This document shows, piece by piece, positions 45,687 through 54,500 of a stretch of 64,000 nt of DNA (positions are counted from its first letter, which is position 1; each line of letters opens with the position of its first letter). Below the pieces are notes generated by a model. The model was not told the origin of the DNA and did not search any database. It was given only the letters and a program-made list of their open reading frames with translations. A program made the position numbers and the translations under genes. Origin of the DNA: a virus; the IMG/VR virus record IMGVR_UViG_3300044712_002699, positions 1 to 64,000 of that record, one strand, 5' to 3'.

Positions 45687-45715
45687 TTGACAAGCGTTAT
45701 ATCTTGTGATATTAT
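45687..45715 (+). promoter_or_regulatory. Sigma70-like promoter for the DNA ligase gene
   Basis: TTGACA (45687-45692), a 17-base spacer and TATTAT (45710-45715), followed by a further AT-rich stretch. The ligase start is 30 bases downstream. It is a near-consensus host-type promoter. Confidence 0.75.
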
Positions 45716-45744
45716 ATAATACAGATAATACTGAGGAGATTGCA

Positions 45745-47538
45745 ATGCTGACTAAAGAACAGCTCGATAAAGCAAGTCCAGTACAGTTGGATACCTTCAT
45801 CCGAAAGTGCTCAAAATCTTACTATGAGGGGAACCCGATTGTCCCAGACGATATCTTCGACTACGCGCTCGATCTCATAAAGGTAAAAGATCCCTCATCA
45901 CCTCTTCCGTACTCTATTGGACATGGTTATGTAGTAGACGGAACTCTAACCTTGCCTCACAAAGTTGCTACAAGCAGTCTTCCAAAAATACACAGTCTCG
46001 GAAAGGTTTCTAGTGATGCTTATGCTACCCCAAAGTTCGACGGCATGTCTTTTGTGGCTTATTACAATAAAGGCGAAATAGAGAACATTCTAACAAGAGG
46101 AGGTGACGAGGCAGCAGGTGAACCTATTTACAACCTTGCATACTTCTTCAAACAAAATGGACTGGACAAGATGCCCCCTGAAGTCTTTGCAATCTCAGGT
46201 GAAGTTGTGGTCAGGGTCAGCATCTTCCTCAAGAAAATGGACCAAGAAGTCGGCGGACCTTACGCCAACCCAAGAAGCGCAGCAACTGGTATAGCGCGCT
46301 CCAAGTTCCTTCATGAGTTCTATCAAGACTTGGAAGCCAAACCGTTTCGTATTCACTTCACTGACGGAACTCATGTCAGTATCAAAGATTCGACTTCAAA
46401 AGACCTTTTCTTCAAATACTGCAAGATTGATGTTCCATATATCCCCCTCGAAGGTGAAACCCTGCAAACTCTCCACGATTGGGTTCGCAAATTCGATTAC
46501 TACACCGACGGTGTCGTCCTAGAAGACCGGGAAGCCTTAAAGTTCCCTACCGAGTACAAGAAAACGACGATCAAACGGATCGTTTGGAATACCCCCAAGT
46601 CAGGTAACCTCATCCCCGTGGCCCACTTTGAAACGGTTCACCTTTATGGAACCAAAGTTTCTAAATGTACGCTCACTGCGGGTTCCTGGGTTATAGAACA
46701 TAAACTGGGGGCCGGTGCGATTATCACAGTCACTAAGGCAAATGAAATAATCCCCGAGTTCGGCGAGGCTATCGAACCGCTAGAGCGCGGTGAGATTCCA
46801 ACTGAGTGTCCGGCATGCGGGGGGCCTGTAAGGTGGGGCGTAAATGATTGGGACAAACTCCACCTTACCTGCAAAAACAGGTGTATGGTCGAGAAATTCC
46901 GAATTTTCACATTCGTCTTCTGCCATGCCGAACTCAAGGGTTATAGAAACTCAACACTCGTAAAAATCCTGGACGAGAACGACATCAAGACCTTTGATGA
47001 TTTCTTGGAAAAAGCCGGAAGTCTAGTCTCTGTCAATCTGACAGACCACGAAAAAAAATTTCTCGATTACATCAATACCCAGTTTCAGGGAACACTATCT
47101 CTTGAAAAGTTCCTGGACTCCCTCAACATCCAAGGTATAGGGCCAGAGTGGTCGGCGAAGCTGGCTCCATTTATAATTCCCTACCTCCACGGCGGCGGAT
47201 TATTTCCCTTCAATGTATCATCAAACGTCCAACAGGTTATAGACGAAAATAGAGATCTCATCTTGAAAACCTATAATCTCTTTAAGTGGGTTGTTGATGA
47301 CGGCAACGGTAAGAAAAAGACCCCAGTAACGATTACAGGGGCGTTAACCCTTCCAAAGGCTGAGTTCTGTCAGAAATATGACCTCGTCCAAGTAAGTATT
47401 GGTAAAGCAGAACTCCTCATTACTGCTGACAAATCCAGCACTTCAAACAAGACAAAGGATGCTATCAAGCGCGGTATCCAGATTATGACTGAAAGGGAGT
47501 TTTTGGCTTCTAGGAATGTAAAAATAGATAATCCCTAA
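45745..47538 (+). CDS. ligA: NAD-dependent DNA ligase
   Basis: A 597-residue ligase, slightly shorter than bacterial LigA (~670). The ATG at 45745 has GAGGAG 6 bases upstream; the frame is open for 13 codons further without a ribosome site. Domains in order: Ia NAD-binding (SYYEGNPIVPDD near 25-36, with the paired Tyr), adenylation core with catalytic Lys97 in KFDG, Glu153 in GEVVV, NPRSAATG near 175-182 and DGVVLE near 255-260, an OB fold, a Cys4 zinc finger (355, 358, 376, 380), helix-hairpin-helix region (NIQGIGPEW near 461) and a BRCT domain (~525-597). It seals nicks in duplex DNA using NAD. It is one of only three rightward genes and has its own sigma70-like promoter, fitting early replication-related expression. 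The stop is followed by a hairpin region controlling the next gene. Confidence 0.95.
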   Translation: MLTKEQLDKASPVQLDTFIRKCSKSYYEGNPIVPDDIFDYALDLIKVKDPSSPLPYSIGHGYVVDGTLTLPHKVATSSLPKIHSLGKVSSDAYATPKFDGMSFVAYYNKGEIENILTRGGDEAAGEPIYNLAYFFKQNGLDKMPPEVFAISGEVVVRVSIFLKKMDQEVGGPYANPRSAATGIARSKFLHEFYQDLEAKPFRIHFTDGTHVSIKDSTSKDLFFKYCKIDVPYIPLEGETLQTLHDWVRKFDYYTDGVVLEDREALKFPTEYKKTTIKRIVWNTPKSGNLIPVAHFETVHLYGTKVSKCTLTAGSWVIEHKLGAGAIITVTKANEIIPEFGEAIEPLERGEIPTECPACGGPVRWGVNDWDKLHLTCKNRCMVEKFRIFTFVFCHAELKGYRNSTLVKILDENDIKTFDDFLEKAGSLVSVNLTDHEKKFLDYINTQFQGTLSLEKFLDSLNIQGIGPEWSAKLAPFIIPYLHGGGLFPFNVSSNVQQVIDENRDLILKTYNLFKWVVDDGNGKKKTPVTITGALTLPKAEFCQKYDLVQVSIGKAELLITADKSSTSNKTKDAIKRGIQIMTEREFLASRNVKIDNP

Positions 47539-47546
47539 TGACTTTT

Positions 47547-47574
47547 TGACACGGATGCCTATATTAGTAATAAA
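47547..47574 (+). promoter_or_regulatory. Sigma70-like promoter for the 63-residue gene
   Basis: TTGACA (47547-47552) followed after 16 bases by TAATAA (47569-47574). The expected start of transcription, ~47580-47582, is just before the ribosome site of the small gene. The -35 box overlaps the left arm of the neighbouring inverted repeat. Confidence 0.5.
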
Positions 47575-47596
47575 CTGCAATGGAGGCATCCGTGTC
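47548..47596 (+). promoter_or_regulatory. Inverted repeat hiding a ribosome binding site and start codon
   Basis: GACACGGATGCCT (47548-47560) is exactly complementary to 47584-47596, 13 pairs with a 23-base loop. The right arm contains most of the GGAGG and the GTG start of the 63-residue gene. Transcripts reading through from the ligase gene would fold and block translation; transcripts from the internal promoter lack the left arm and would not. T4 uses this arrangement for gene e. It might instead be an operator. Confidence 0.6.
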
Positions 47597-47783
47597 AAAG
47601 AAGTACAAACCTGACCCCGCTCAAAAAGAACTCTACAATACCGTTGAAGCCTGCTACGAGATGCTGACTTCACACGATACTCAAAGACTAGCAAACCACA
47701 AACTAAATGAACTTGTTGAAGAACATGGAAAAGAAACGATTGTAGCCCTAATGGAGAGGGTAAGAGATAAGAAGAAGAGATGA
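47592..47783 (+). CDS. Small helical protein, possible start-regulated
   Basis: A 63-residue protein of unknown function. The GTG at 47592 was chosen because GGAGG lies 5 bases upstream; the ATG at 47580 precedes that site. It begins MSKKYKPDPAQKEL and is highly charged and helical, ending in a basic ERVRDKKKR tail. It may bind nucleic acid. It follows the ligase gene on the same strand, has its own promoter inside an inverted repeat and ends at a strong shared terminator. Confidence 0.65.
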   Translation: MSKKYKPDPAQKELYNTVEACYEMLTSHDTQRLANHKLNELVEEHGKETIVALMERVRDKKKR

Positions 47784-47807
47784 GAGAAGGCAAATCGCCT
47801 TCTCTCA
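47781..47807. terminator. Bidirectional terminator between convergent genes
   Basis: TGAGAGAAGGC (47781-47791) pairs perfectly over 11 bases with 47797-47807 around a 5-base loop. It lies between the 63-residue gene (+) and the 193-residue gene (-), overlapping the stop of the first. The flanking T content is modest. Confidence 0.75.
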
Positions 47808-47813
47808 TTATTG

Positions 47814-48395
47814 TCACAACACCGCTGAAGAATAGCGTGTTTCTTGAAAGGCATCGTCGAGATCGAATGGTAAACCGCAATCCTCTTGAGGCTCCTCTAA
47901 TTGAACTCTTGAGGGTAGCGGTTTTTGTTTTGGCTTTTTCCGCTTAACCCACGAACTGAGCGCTGTATCAAGAGCGTCTACGAGTGAAATGTCCTCTGAC
48001 GCGGATCGCCGTTTAACACTCTCCAAGAGACCCTTATCAACTGATACGAAAATTAAAGTATCGGATTTACCTCGCCTCAAGGATTCAGCCATCTTTTCAA
48101 TGAATCCGCGGATAATTGCTTCTTCCGTGTAAAGATTCTGCTTCGGTCTGTTTTGATCCGATACATCCATGAGCCAGCCCCGGTTGCTTGATATATACTT
48201 ACCGAGGCTTTTTGCCGTCCACTCTTTTCCCTTCGGGGCTGTCACTTTTCTCTCATTGAGACGATTTGCTGCTTCAAGAATAGGGAATCTTGAACTTGAA
48301 CACTCAATTAGGGCTTCCCTAATAAATGAAATCAGTCGCTCCTTTTCTTCGGAAAGTGAAACAGTTAAGGGAATGCTTTTTTCTACTGCATTCAT
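47814..48395 (-). CDS. Possible DNA-binding protein with recombinase-like segment
   Basis: A 193-residue protein. The ATG at 48395 has GAGAGG 6 bases upstream; an ATG at 48419 lacks one. Residues ~35-72 (ILEAANRLNERKVTAPKG, then EWTAKSLGKYI) resemble the DNA-binding region of large serine recombinases, where a similar string precedes the helix that contacts DNA. There is no catalytic serine domain, so it is not a recombinase. Residues ~110-155 form a beta-helix unit (DTLIFVSVDKGLLES) and the C-terminus is basic then acidic. It may be a regulator or nucleoid-type protein. A sigma70-like promoter lies directly upstream. Confidence 0.6.
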   Translation of the reverse strand: MNAVEKSIPLTVSLSEEKERLISFIREALIECSSSRFPILEAANRLNERKVTAPKGKEWTAKSLGKYISSNRGWLMDVSDQNRPKQNLYTEEAIIRGFIEKMAESLRRGKSDTLIFVSVDKGLLESVKRRSASEDISLVDALDTALSSWVKRKKPKQKPLPSRVQLEEPQEDCGLPFDLDDAFQETRYSSAVL

Positions 48396-48428
48396 TGGTT
48401 TCCTCTCGACAAGATTCATGATGAATAC

Positions 48429-48457
48429 ATAATACCAACCCACATAAACCTTGTCAA
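48429..48457 (-). promoter_or_regulatory. Sigma70-like promoter for the 193-residue gene
   Basis: On the minus strand TTGACA (48452-48457), a 17-base spacer and TATTAT (48429-48434). Both boxes are identical to those of the ligase promoter. It lies in the gap after the nucleotidyltransferase gene. Confidence 0.7.
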
Positions 48458-48467
48458 GAGAAAATTT

Positions 48468-49613
48468 TCAAGCCACTTTCAGATAATCCTTGTCGTGATA
48501 AAAACGAAGATGAATCTCCTCCATTGTTCTTCCAATCAAAACGCGGTCTGGATCGTTCCGCAGCTTAGATGCTTTCATCAACTGAGTCAACTCTTTATCC
48601 TCTTTTTCAGCAAACTCTACAAGTTCCGAATACGTCCACGTCCCGAAATAACGAATAGCCTTGAGTTCTTCAGCATCAGGTCGCTTAACCTGAACTTTAC
48701 CGGTAGTTAGAATCTCTCTCGCCATTCTCATCAACTGAACAAGGCGGGCGGCGTGTTTGGTGTCGTACCCAAACTTAGCTTCGAGTTCTTTTCTCTTTGC
48801 GTTCCTCTCTTTAAGCCACCTCCGGTAACCTTCCCACATCTTCACTGCCGCCCGATACGCCTTCTCTTTAGCGAGATACTCCATAAAATTCGTATCAAAA
48901 TTCATGACTCGAAAGGCGGCTCGCTCCAGAATTGATTTGAGTTCCTTTATCTCAAGATCAACACCAATCTGATTCAAGACGATATTGGTCATGTCAATAA
49001 TCTCAGGATAAAGCTTGATCTTCAAATCTTCAGGTAACTCGGTTTGATCGATAAGCCACTCCTCAACTATGAGTTCAAGAATCTTGTCCACCGCGTTGAG
49101 TTGGTCTTCAGGGAACTTATAGAGATGAAGTCCGTACTCCTCCCTGCTTGGCTCGTGGCTAGGCGGGTTTACAAGATATTGATAAGACGATTCAATACGT
49201 TTCAACTGCTGAACCGCGTAACCCGAAAACCGGTGCTTTAGAACCTTACTCAAGAAAGATTCTCTAATATCAACGAGTTGTTTCCAATATGGAGTGGACA
49301 AAATCCAATCCGACTCCTCTGTAAAGAGAAGTTCAATAACATTCGGGTTTCCGTGAGCAGCAAGTTCAACAAACCGTTGCAGAGAATACACCTCCACGTC
49401 ATCACTATCAACAGTGATAATTCCCTTATAGTACGTAGAGGTCTGCTTAGACTGCGCGTGTTGGAACCTATCGAGTCCAAAAATGTAGTTGAGTGGAGGG
49501 ATCGCTACTCCCCTTAGGTCCGTATCACTCGTTTCGATGTTAGTGCCGTACGACTCGGAGCCAGCCCTAGTCATGTAGATAGTATTTTTAGCAATCCAAT
49601 CCTTGATCTGCAT
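48468..49613 (-). CDS. RlaP-type nucleotidyltransferase
   Basis: A 381-residue protein of the DNA polymerase beta superfamily. The motif GSESYG (residues 18-23) followed by SDTDLRG (29-35) is the metal- and nucleotide-binding signature, with Asp30 and Asp32 as metal ligands; the third acidic residue is probably Asp77/78 in VDSDDVEVYSL. The rest is a long helical region as in RlaP family proteins common in large phages. The ATG at 49613 has AAGGA 8 bases upstream. Proposed roles for the family include RNA-end modification and repair of cut tRNA, but substrates are mostly unknown. It lies 4 bases after the preceding gene in an operon. Confidence 0.82.
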   Translation of the reverse strand: MQIKDWIAKNTIYMTRAGSESYGTNIETSDTDLRGVAIPPLNYIFGLDRFQHAQSKQTSTYYKGIITVDSDDVEVYSLQRFVELAAHGNPNVIELLFTEESDWILSTPYWKQLVDIRESFLSKVLKHRFSGYAVQQLKRIESSYQYLVNPPSHEPSREEYGLHLYKFPEDQLNAVDKILELIVEEWLIDQTELPEDLKIKLYPEIIDMTNIVLNQIGVDLEIKELKSILERAAFRVMNFDTNFMEYLAKEKAYRAAVKMWEGYRRWLKERNAKRKELEAKFGYDTKHAARLVQLMRMAREILTTGKVQVKRPDAEELKAIRYFGTWTYSELVEFAEKEDKELTQLMKASKLRNDPDRVLIGRTMEEIHLRFYHDKDYLKVA

Positions 49614-49617
49614 CGTC

Positions 49618-50088
49618 TCAATCCTTAAAAACAACTCCCTCTTTTCGGGGAGGTAACGGTACCACCGACCGCACATAGTCTTTTGCATCATCGAGGGAAA
49701 TCCCCTCATCTTCTTTCAGCACATCATATTCCCATCCAATGCCCTTCTCGTGTCTAAGTCTATACGTCAGGTCTAACTCAGTCAGAATCCCCACTGCTTC
49801 ATCGCTATTGGGATAGTAAAATTCTATCTCGATCCCCCCGTCTGTCAACGGATAGGCATCAGTCTTTAGGCCGAGGCTTACCCCAAATTCATGGAGCGCA
49901 ATCGCTGAGTCTACGACGTGTTGAGGCGACGGATCACCATCTCCAAAATCCCACCCCTTTGGGTGGTTCTTGAATTCTTCTATCTTCTCGAGAGTCGATA
50001 GGCTAAAGTAGGGGTCACTTGTTATAATCTTATGAGCCTCGTCCCAGGTGATATCTTCACCGACCCTCAAACATTTCCATTTTGTCAT
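49618..50088 (-). CDS. Unrecognised small protein, DGG-type beta domain
   Basis: A 156-residue protein. GAGAGG lies 5 bases before the ATG. Residues ~58-95 (VVDSAIALHEFGVSLGL, then LTDGGIEIEFY) resemble a group of bacterial proteins of unknown function with a P-x-x-DGGV-x-LEW motif, often near toxin-antitoxin or regulatory genes; the similarity is from memory of the pattern only. The N-terminal third is helical, the C-terminus ends RSVVPLPPRKEGVVF. It lies 4 bases before the nucleotidyltransferase gene, so the two are probably co-translated. Confidence 0.6.
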   Translation of the reverse strand: MTKWKCLRVGEDITWDEAHKIITSDPYFSLSTLEKIEEFKNHPKGWDFGDGDPSPQHVVDSAIALHEFGVSLGLKTDAYPLTDGGIEIEFYYPNSDEAVGILTELDLTYRLRHEKGIGWEYDVLKEDEGISLDDAKDYVRSVVPLPPRKEGVVFKD

Positions 50089-50097
50089 AACAACCTC

Positions 50098-50301
50098 TCA
50101 GCCCTGAGGCCCCATCGCCCCCGGGGGACGCTTCCAACGGTACCGCTCACATTCGACATACCCCTTCTTTCCGTTGGTATATTCACAAGATGGCTCATAG
50201 TTTAAACAAGAATCGACCGATTCACACGGAGATTTAGCCACACCAATATCTACACGCTGAGAACGGTCTCTCTGTTTATGAATGTCCCTTAAACTTCCCA
50301 T
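50098..50301 (-). CDS. Small Cys-rich protein with MGSLR start
   Basis: A 67-residue protein starting MGSLRDIHKQRDRS. Its ATG overlaps the TAA of the previous gene (TAATG), so translation is probably coupled. It has four Cys residues (CESVDSC, CEYTNGKKGYVEC) that could hold a zinc ion and a Pro-Gly rich tail ending AMGPQG. It shares its first seven residues with the 161-residue gene nearby, and the first five with the 110-residue gene. Function unknown. Confidence 0.6.
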   Translation of the reverse strand: MGSLRDIHKQRDRSQRVDIGVAKSPCESVDSCLNYEPSCEYTNGKKGYVECERYRWKRPPGAMGPQG

Positions 50302-50960
50302 TATTCGCCAACGGCTCGCCTATCAATCTTTCCTCCCCAAGACGTCTCCAGAAAATCTAGAGAATCGGAAAGGGAACCGTAGGCGTAATCGAGAACTTTA
50401 TCAAGAATCCCATCTCGTGTCAAGTCAATTCCGAGCAGATCAAATTTTTCCAGAGTGCCAGAACTAATCCTAAAAGGATCGGGCTGTTCCTGAGCAGCCT
50501 CCTCTGCGCGCATCCCTGCTTGCAGATCATACTTTTTAGACAAAGCCCGTGCTATCTGAGGGTCACAGATAAATGAGAGAGATGACTTGTCAGGAGAGTA
50601 CGCCTCGACTGGGAAATAGTGTGGATAAGAACTATCCAGTCCCATCTCCCTCATCTGAGCGACGAATGATGTATGGACGTAACCGTACTTCGAGGCAGCG
50701 TTGCTGAACCGATAGAGTTTGGCACGATCTTTCCGGCTGATATCCCCAAATTTGAGTGTGACTCGGTAAGACTCCGGAGAACAGAATATCTTAGCAACCG
50801 TAGCCTCATCGCTGACGAGGCCGACCCTCTCAAGATTGTGAGCAAAAACCACAAGTTTGATAGAGTCTGTCTCTGTGTTTCCATAGACCGCGACACAGTC
50901 CAATTTCTGTTCGATGATTCTAGCGATTCCAGGATAAAGATCTACTAGCGTCTTAGCCAT
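50301..50960 (-). CDS. Unrecognised protein in the MGSLR operon
   Basis: A 219-residue protein. The ATG at 50960 has GGAGG 5 bases upstream and overlaps the TGA of the previous gene by one base. Residues ~1-90 are mixed alpha-beta (LYPGIARIIEQKLDCVAVYG, then IKLVVFAHNLERVG), suggesting a compact fold; residues ~115-215 are helical and acidic. No catalytic motif was seen and the family is not recognised. It is flanked by two MGSLR genes, all translationally coupled. Confidence 0.6.
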   Translation of the reverse strand: MAKTLVDLYPGIARIIEQKLDCVAVYGNTETDSIKLVVFAHNLERVGLVSDEATVAKIFCSPESYRVTLKFGDISRKDRAKLYRFSNAASKYGYVHTSFVAQMREMGLDSSYPHYFPVEAYSPDKSSLSFICDPQIARALSKKYDLQAGMRAEEAAQEQPDPFRISSGTLEKFDLLGIDLTRDGILDKVLDYAYGSLSDSLDFLETSWGGKIDRRAVGE

Positions 50961-51445
50961 CACTTCCTCCAAGGTATTAAGACTTGCCCCAACTTGAACG
51001 CGTTCTTCAGATACTCATACGCATCATTAAGAAGACCTTGTTTGGGAACAGGGCGGTTTCGATAGTTCCAACTAGGTTCGCACTCTTTTTTATTCTGAGG
51101 ACACTCAGGCCCGCACGTCCCTGTTCCGGGGTGACACTGCCAAGGCTGCGGTAGGTTCGGTTGGGATACTACATTGTGAGTATGATTTGCCCTCGCGGCT
51201 GACGGGGCTGAGCCCTGCCAACCAGGCCCAGACACTACAGGCCCACTACCTTTAGCGCCGCGAGGACCTGTTGGCGTAGCGGGAGGTCCCACGTAAGGCT
51301 TACCTGCAGGTCCGGTGGGGCCGAAGACGACATTGACTGGGCCTGTCATACCCCAAGGAGTATGGACTGCTTCTTCAGGCTCAGGGACATACTTAGGAAC
51401 GAACGAACTATGCGCTTCTCTACGAATATCTCTTAGACTGCCCAT
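50960..51445 (-). CDS. Gly/Pro-rich protein with MGSLR start and Cys cluster
   Basis: A 161-residue protein starting MGSLRDIRREAHSS. Residues ~30-85 contain irregular GPTGPAGKPYVGPP and PTGPRGAKGSG stretches, collagen-like but too short and broken for a triple-helix stem. Residues ~105-125 hold CHPGTGTCGPECPQNKKEC, a four-Cys cluster likely to bind zinc. The C-terminal ~35 residues are helical (LLNDAYEYLKNAFKLG). The gene starts an operon behind a sigma70-like promoter. It might be a minor virion or adaptor protein; function unknown. Confidence 0.6.
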   Translation of the reverse strand: MGSLRDIRREAHSSFVPKYVPEPEEAVHTPWGMTGPVNVVFGPTGPAGKPYVGPPATPTGPRGAKGSGPVVSGPGWQGSAPSAARANHTHNVVSQPNLPQPWQCHPGTGTCGPECPQNKKECEPSWNYRNRPVPKQGLLNDAYEYLKNAFKLGQVLIPWRK

Positions 51446-51483
51446 ACTATTCCTATGCTTGAATTATATAGATGTGTAGAGAT

Positions 51484-51512
51484 ACATTACACCACGAGAG
51501 GAAAAATGTCAA
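51484..51512 (-). promoter_or_regulatory. Sigma70-like promoter for the MGSLR operon
   Basis: On the minus strand TTGACA (51507-51512), a 17-base spacer and TAATGT (51484-51489), with the gene start 38 bases further on. It lies in the gap after the PcfJ-ankyrin gene. Confidence 0.55.
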
Positions 51513-51524
51513 GCCTAACAGCGG

Positions 51525-54500
51525 TTAGTGCGCTCCCGCTTTCTGGAGGAGGGAAAGGAGACGCGGCGCGCCTATATTCTGAGCAAGTTCTAGGAGAGAA
51601 GCACCAGATTTCATTTTCGGGTTGGGGTTTGCTCCTTTATCAAGGAGATACTGAGCAACTTTGAACTTACCAAGACTCACAGCATACCAAAGAGGTGTTC
51701 TACCGTCATCGTCCGAGGCTTCTATATCAGATCCATTCGAGAGGAACAAATCTATTACTTGAAGGGCCTCGGGTTTCTTACTCTCTATTGCTCTCATAAG
51801 GGCTGTCTTACCAGTGGAAGTCCTCTCCTGAACATCTCCGCTTGCTCCGTGCTTGGCAAGGTACATAACAAGTTCGAGGTCTTTCCTGGCATCAAAAGCA
51901 GCAATAAGGAGAGGATCGCCATCCTTGGTGTACGCATAGTCTGCGCTTGCTCCGTATTGGAAAAGGAGATCGGCTAATTTGTAATCAGATACGGTAACCT
52001 GCCCTCTTCTATACTGCCACTGGCTTACAAGAAGAGCAGGAATAAGGGCAGTCTCTTTAGAATCGTTCTGATCGTTAGGATCTTCCCCTTCCTTCAAGAT
52101 ATACTTGATTGTGGCAAGAACCTTGTTCTTATCAATCTTTTCTCTCTCAGCATACCACTGATCTCGGTGAAACTGCCGGATAAGATGCATTAACAAGGTA
52201 TCACCATAATCGCCTATCCTGTTTTCAAGGTGCGCTCCGTTGTTTAACAATTCATCTGCGATATCGAGGTCACCCTGAAGAAGTGCATGAACAATCAGAG
52301 TATTCCCGTCGTCTAGTTCGATATCAGGATCAATACCATCATCCATAGCCTTCTTCACAGTCGTAAGATCGTGATTAATAACCGCATCCACAAGCATTAC
52401 TTCCTGAGGAAGGTTGAGGCGATGAGTCACTTCGTTATCAAACATCACGCTCTTAGCATTGAGAAGTTCCTTCTCATCGATTTCCTTGAAAACACCAGCG
52501 GTCTTCGCCTTCTTAAGAAAATCCAAGACATAGTGATGAAAATCATCGTCAACAAGACCATCGCCTCGACCGCGTATTGCAGTAATTTTCTTAGACTGCT
52601 GGTTGAGAAAAATTATAACCTGACCTCTGTCCTGTCTGTCTCTGAGACAATAGATAACAAGCTTCTTATTCGCAACATCCTCTTCATGTTTATTGAGTTG
52701 TTCATCCTCTTTCTCATCACTGCTGCTGTAATAGCTGCTATAAGATGAAGATTTTATTCTGACCTTCATCTCCTTGAGAGCAGATTTAATTTCCAATCCA
52801 CTGTTCAGGATTTCCCACTGAAACCCGTTGGGGTAGTCCTTGAGGGGGATGCGCCCGATTATCTCGGAAGAATGAATGTCCCTATCGACTCGAGTATCAC
52901 CTACCTTCATTGCATTGAGAGACTTCTCATATATACCAAAATCTTTTACGCCGAGTTTCTTAAGAAGAGCATAGAAATATCCTCTGTCTTGGGAGCGTAT
53001 CACATCCCCATATCCAGCTTCTTTTCCATCTTCGCCGATCCCGGCTATTCCATCTATTCTGTACTTGGAAACGTCACCGTAATCCGAGCCGTATGTGGAT
53101 AGACCTAACGCTCCGATAACCGATGATCCATCCTTGAGAGCATAGATAAAGTCTTTTCCCGAAGTAATATCTCTCAAATTACTCCCATTGGCTTTGAACT
53201 TATAATCATCCTTAAGGGTCTTACATATCTCGCTTAGTTGACTCACTGTATAAACAGGGTACCACGCAAGCCCACCTGAGAAAGTTAAGACCGGGTCCGG
53301 GTCTCCAACGATGTCTTCATAATTTTCATAGGAAAGATAGGAGCCTTTGAAGTAAATAGACCCAATCGCGTCGAGATAACTTCCATCGATTTGTGTGATG
53401 TGTTGGTTATTCAAAAACTCAATAACGTAAGGTTTGAAACTATCTTCAACGTCTCCGCCAAGCTCCAGACCTCGGAGATACTCTACCTTAGAGCCATTAA
53501 CTATTGCAATAACTCGAGAAGATTCTCCCGAGTCTCTCAAGCTGTAGAAATTGCCCTTACTTATCGAATTCGAAAGCGACCATGAATCTGTCTTGCCTTT
53601 ATAAGGAATTATTTCTAGGTCTATTTCGTCCTTGTTTTTAAGGTAAATCCACCTGATTCCGCTGGGCCAACTCATAACGTCCGGCACATCAAGAAGGCGA
53701 GCCCCCGCCTCTTCAGGAGTATGAAGTTCTCCATTGATCAGATAACCGCCAATATTTTCATATTCCTTGCTGCGATTATACTGGTCGGAATACGTGAGGT
53801 AACCTTCCTCTTCCTTAATACTTTTCAAAACATCATAACAATAAGACCAGTACTTCGTTTCTACCTTTCCCCCAGTATCTAAACCGCGGATAATGGTTAC
53901 TGTTCCACTATGATTTATGAGGATCACTGCGCGGGGGTTGCTTCCGGAGTCCTCAAGAACCATTAACTTCGATCCACCATTAATAAGGCTATATTCCAGA
54001 CGTAATAGGTCAACACCAAATGTCTGACGTACCTCTGAAATGTCTTCTTCGAGGAACAGATTAATCCACCTCAAACCATTACCGTATGATTTCCTAACCA
54101 AACTCTCCGCCGTAGTAATTTGCCTAAACTCATCCCGACTCATTACTCTGTCTTGATAGAGAACTGCCCCAACTGCGACAAGTAGTTCCGAATGTTCCTC
54201 AAGTCTGGATTGATAAAGTTCGTTCAATAAATCGTAACAGGGAGGCCAATATTGCTCTCTAACCATATTGCCAACATTAGACGTCACCGAGGTTTTAATA
54301 TCCTGACGAATATCTCTACCGTCACCGCCGATGTTGGTGGGATAAGTTTTATTTACTGCAATCAAGGCTCTAGTCTGGCCCGAAGAATCTTTCAAGAGGT
54401 AGGTTCTGGGTTTGTCAGGATCTCCGACTATCAGTTTACTTTCATACCGATCCATACCATATCCTGCTTCAGAAATACCTACGGCATCGAACCCTTCCTC

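Noticed and set aside
47814-48395. Serine recombinase or integrase
   Set aside because: Only a short segment like the recombinase DNA-binding region is present; the catalytic serine domain is absent.
51455-51664. Plus-strand frame overlapping the end of the PcfJ-ankyrin gene
   Set aside because: Antisense to coding sequence, no ribosome site, and overlaps a promoter-like region for the other strand.
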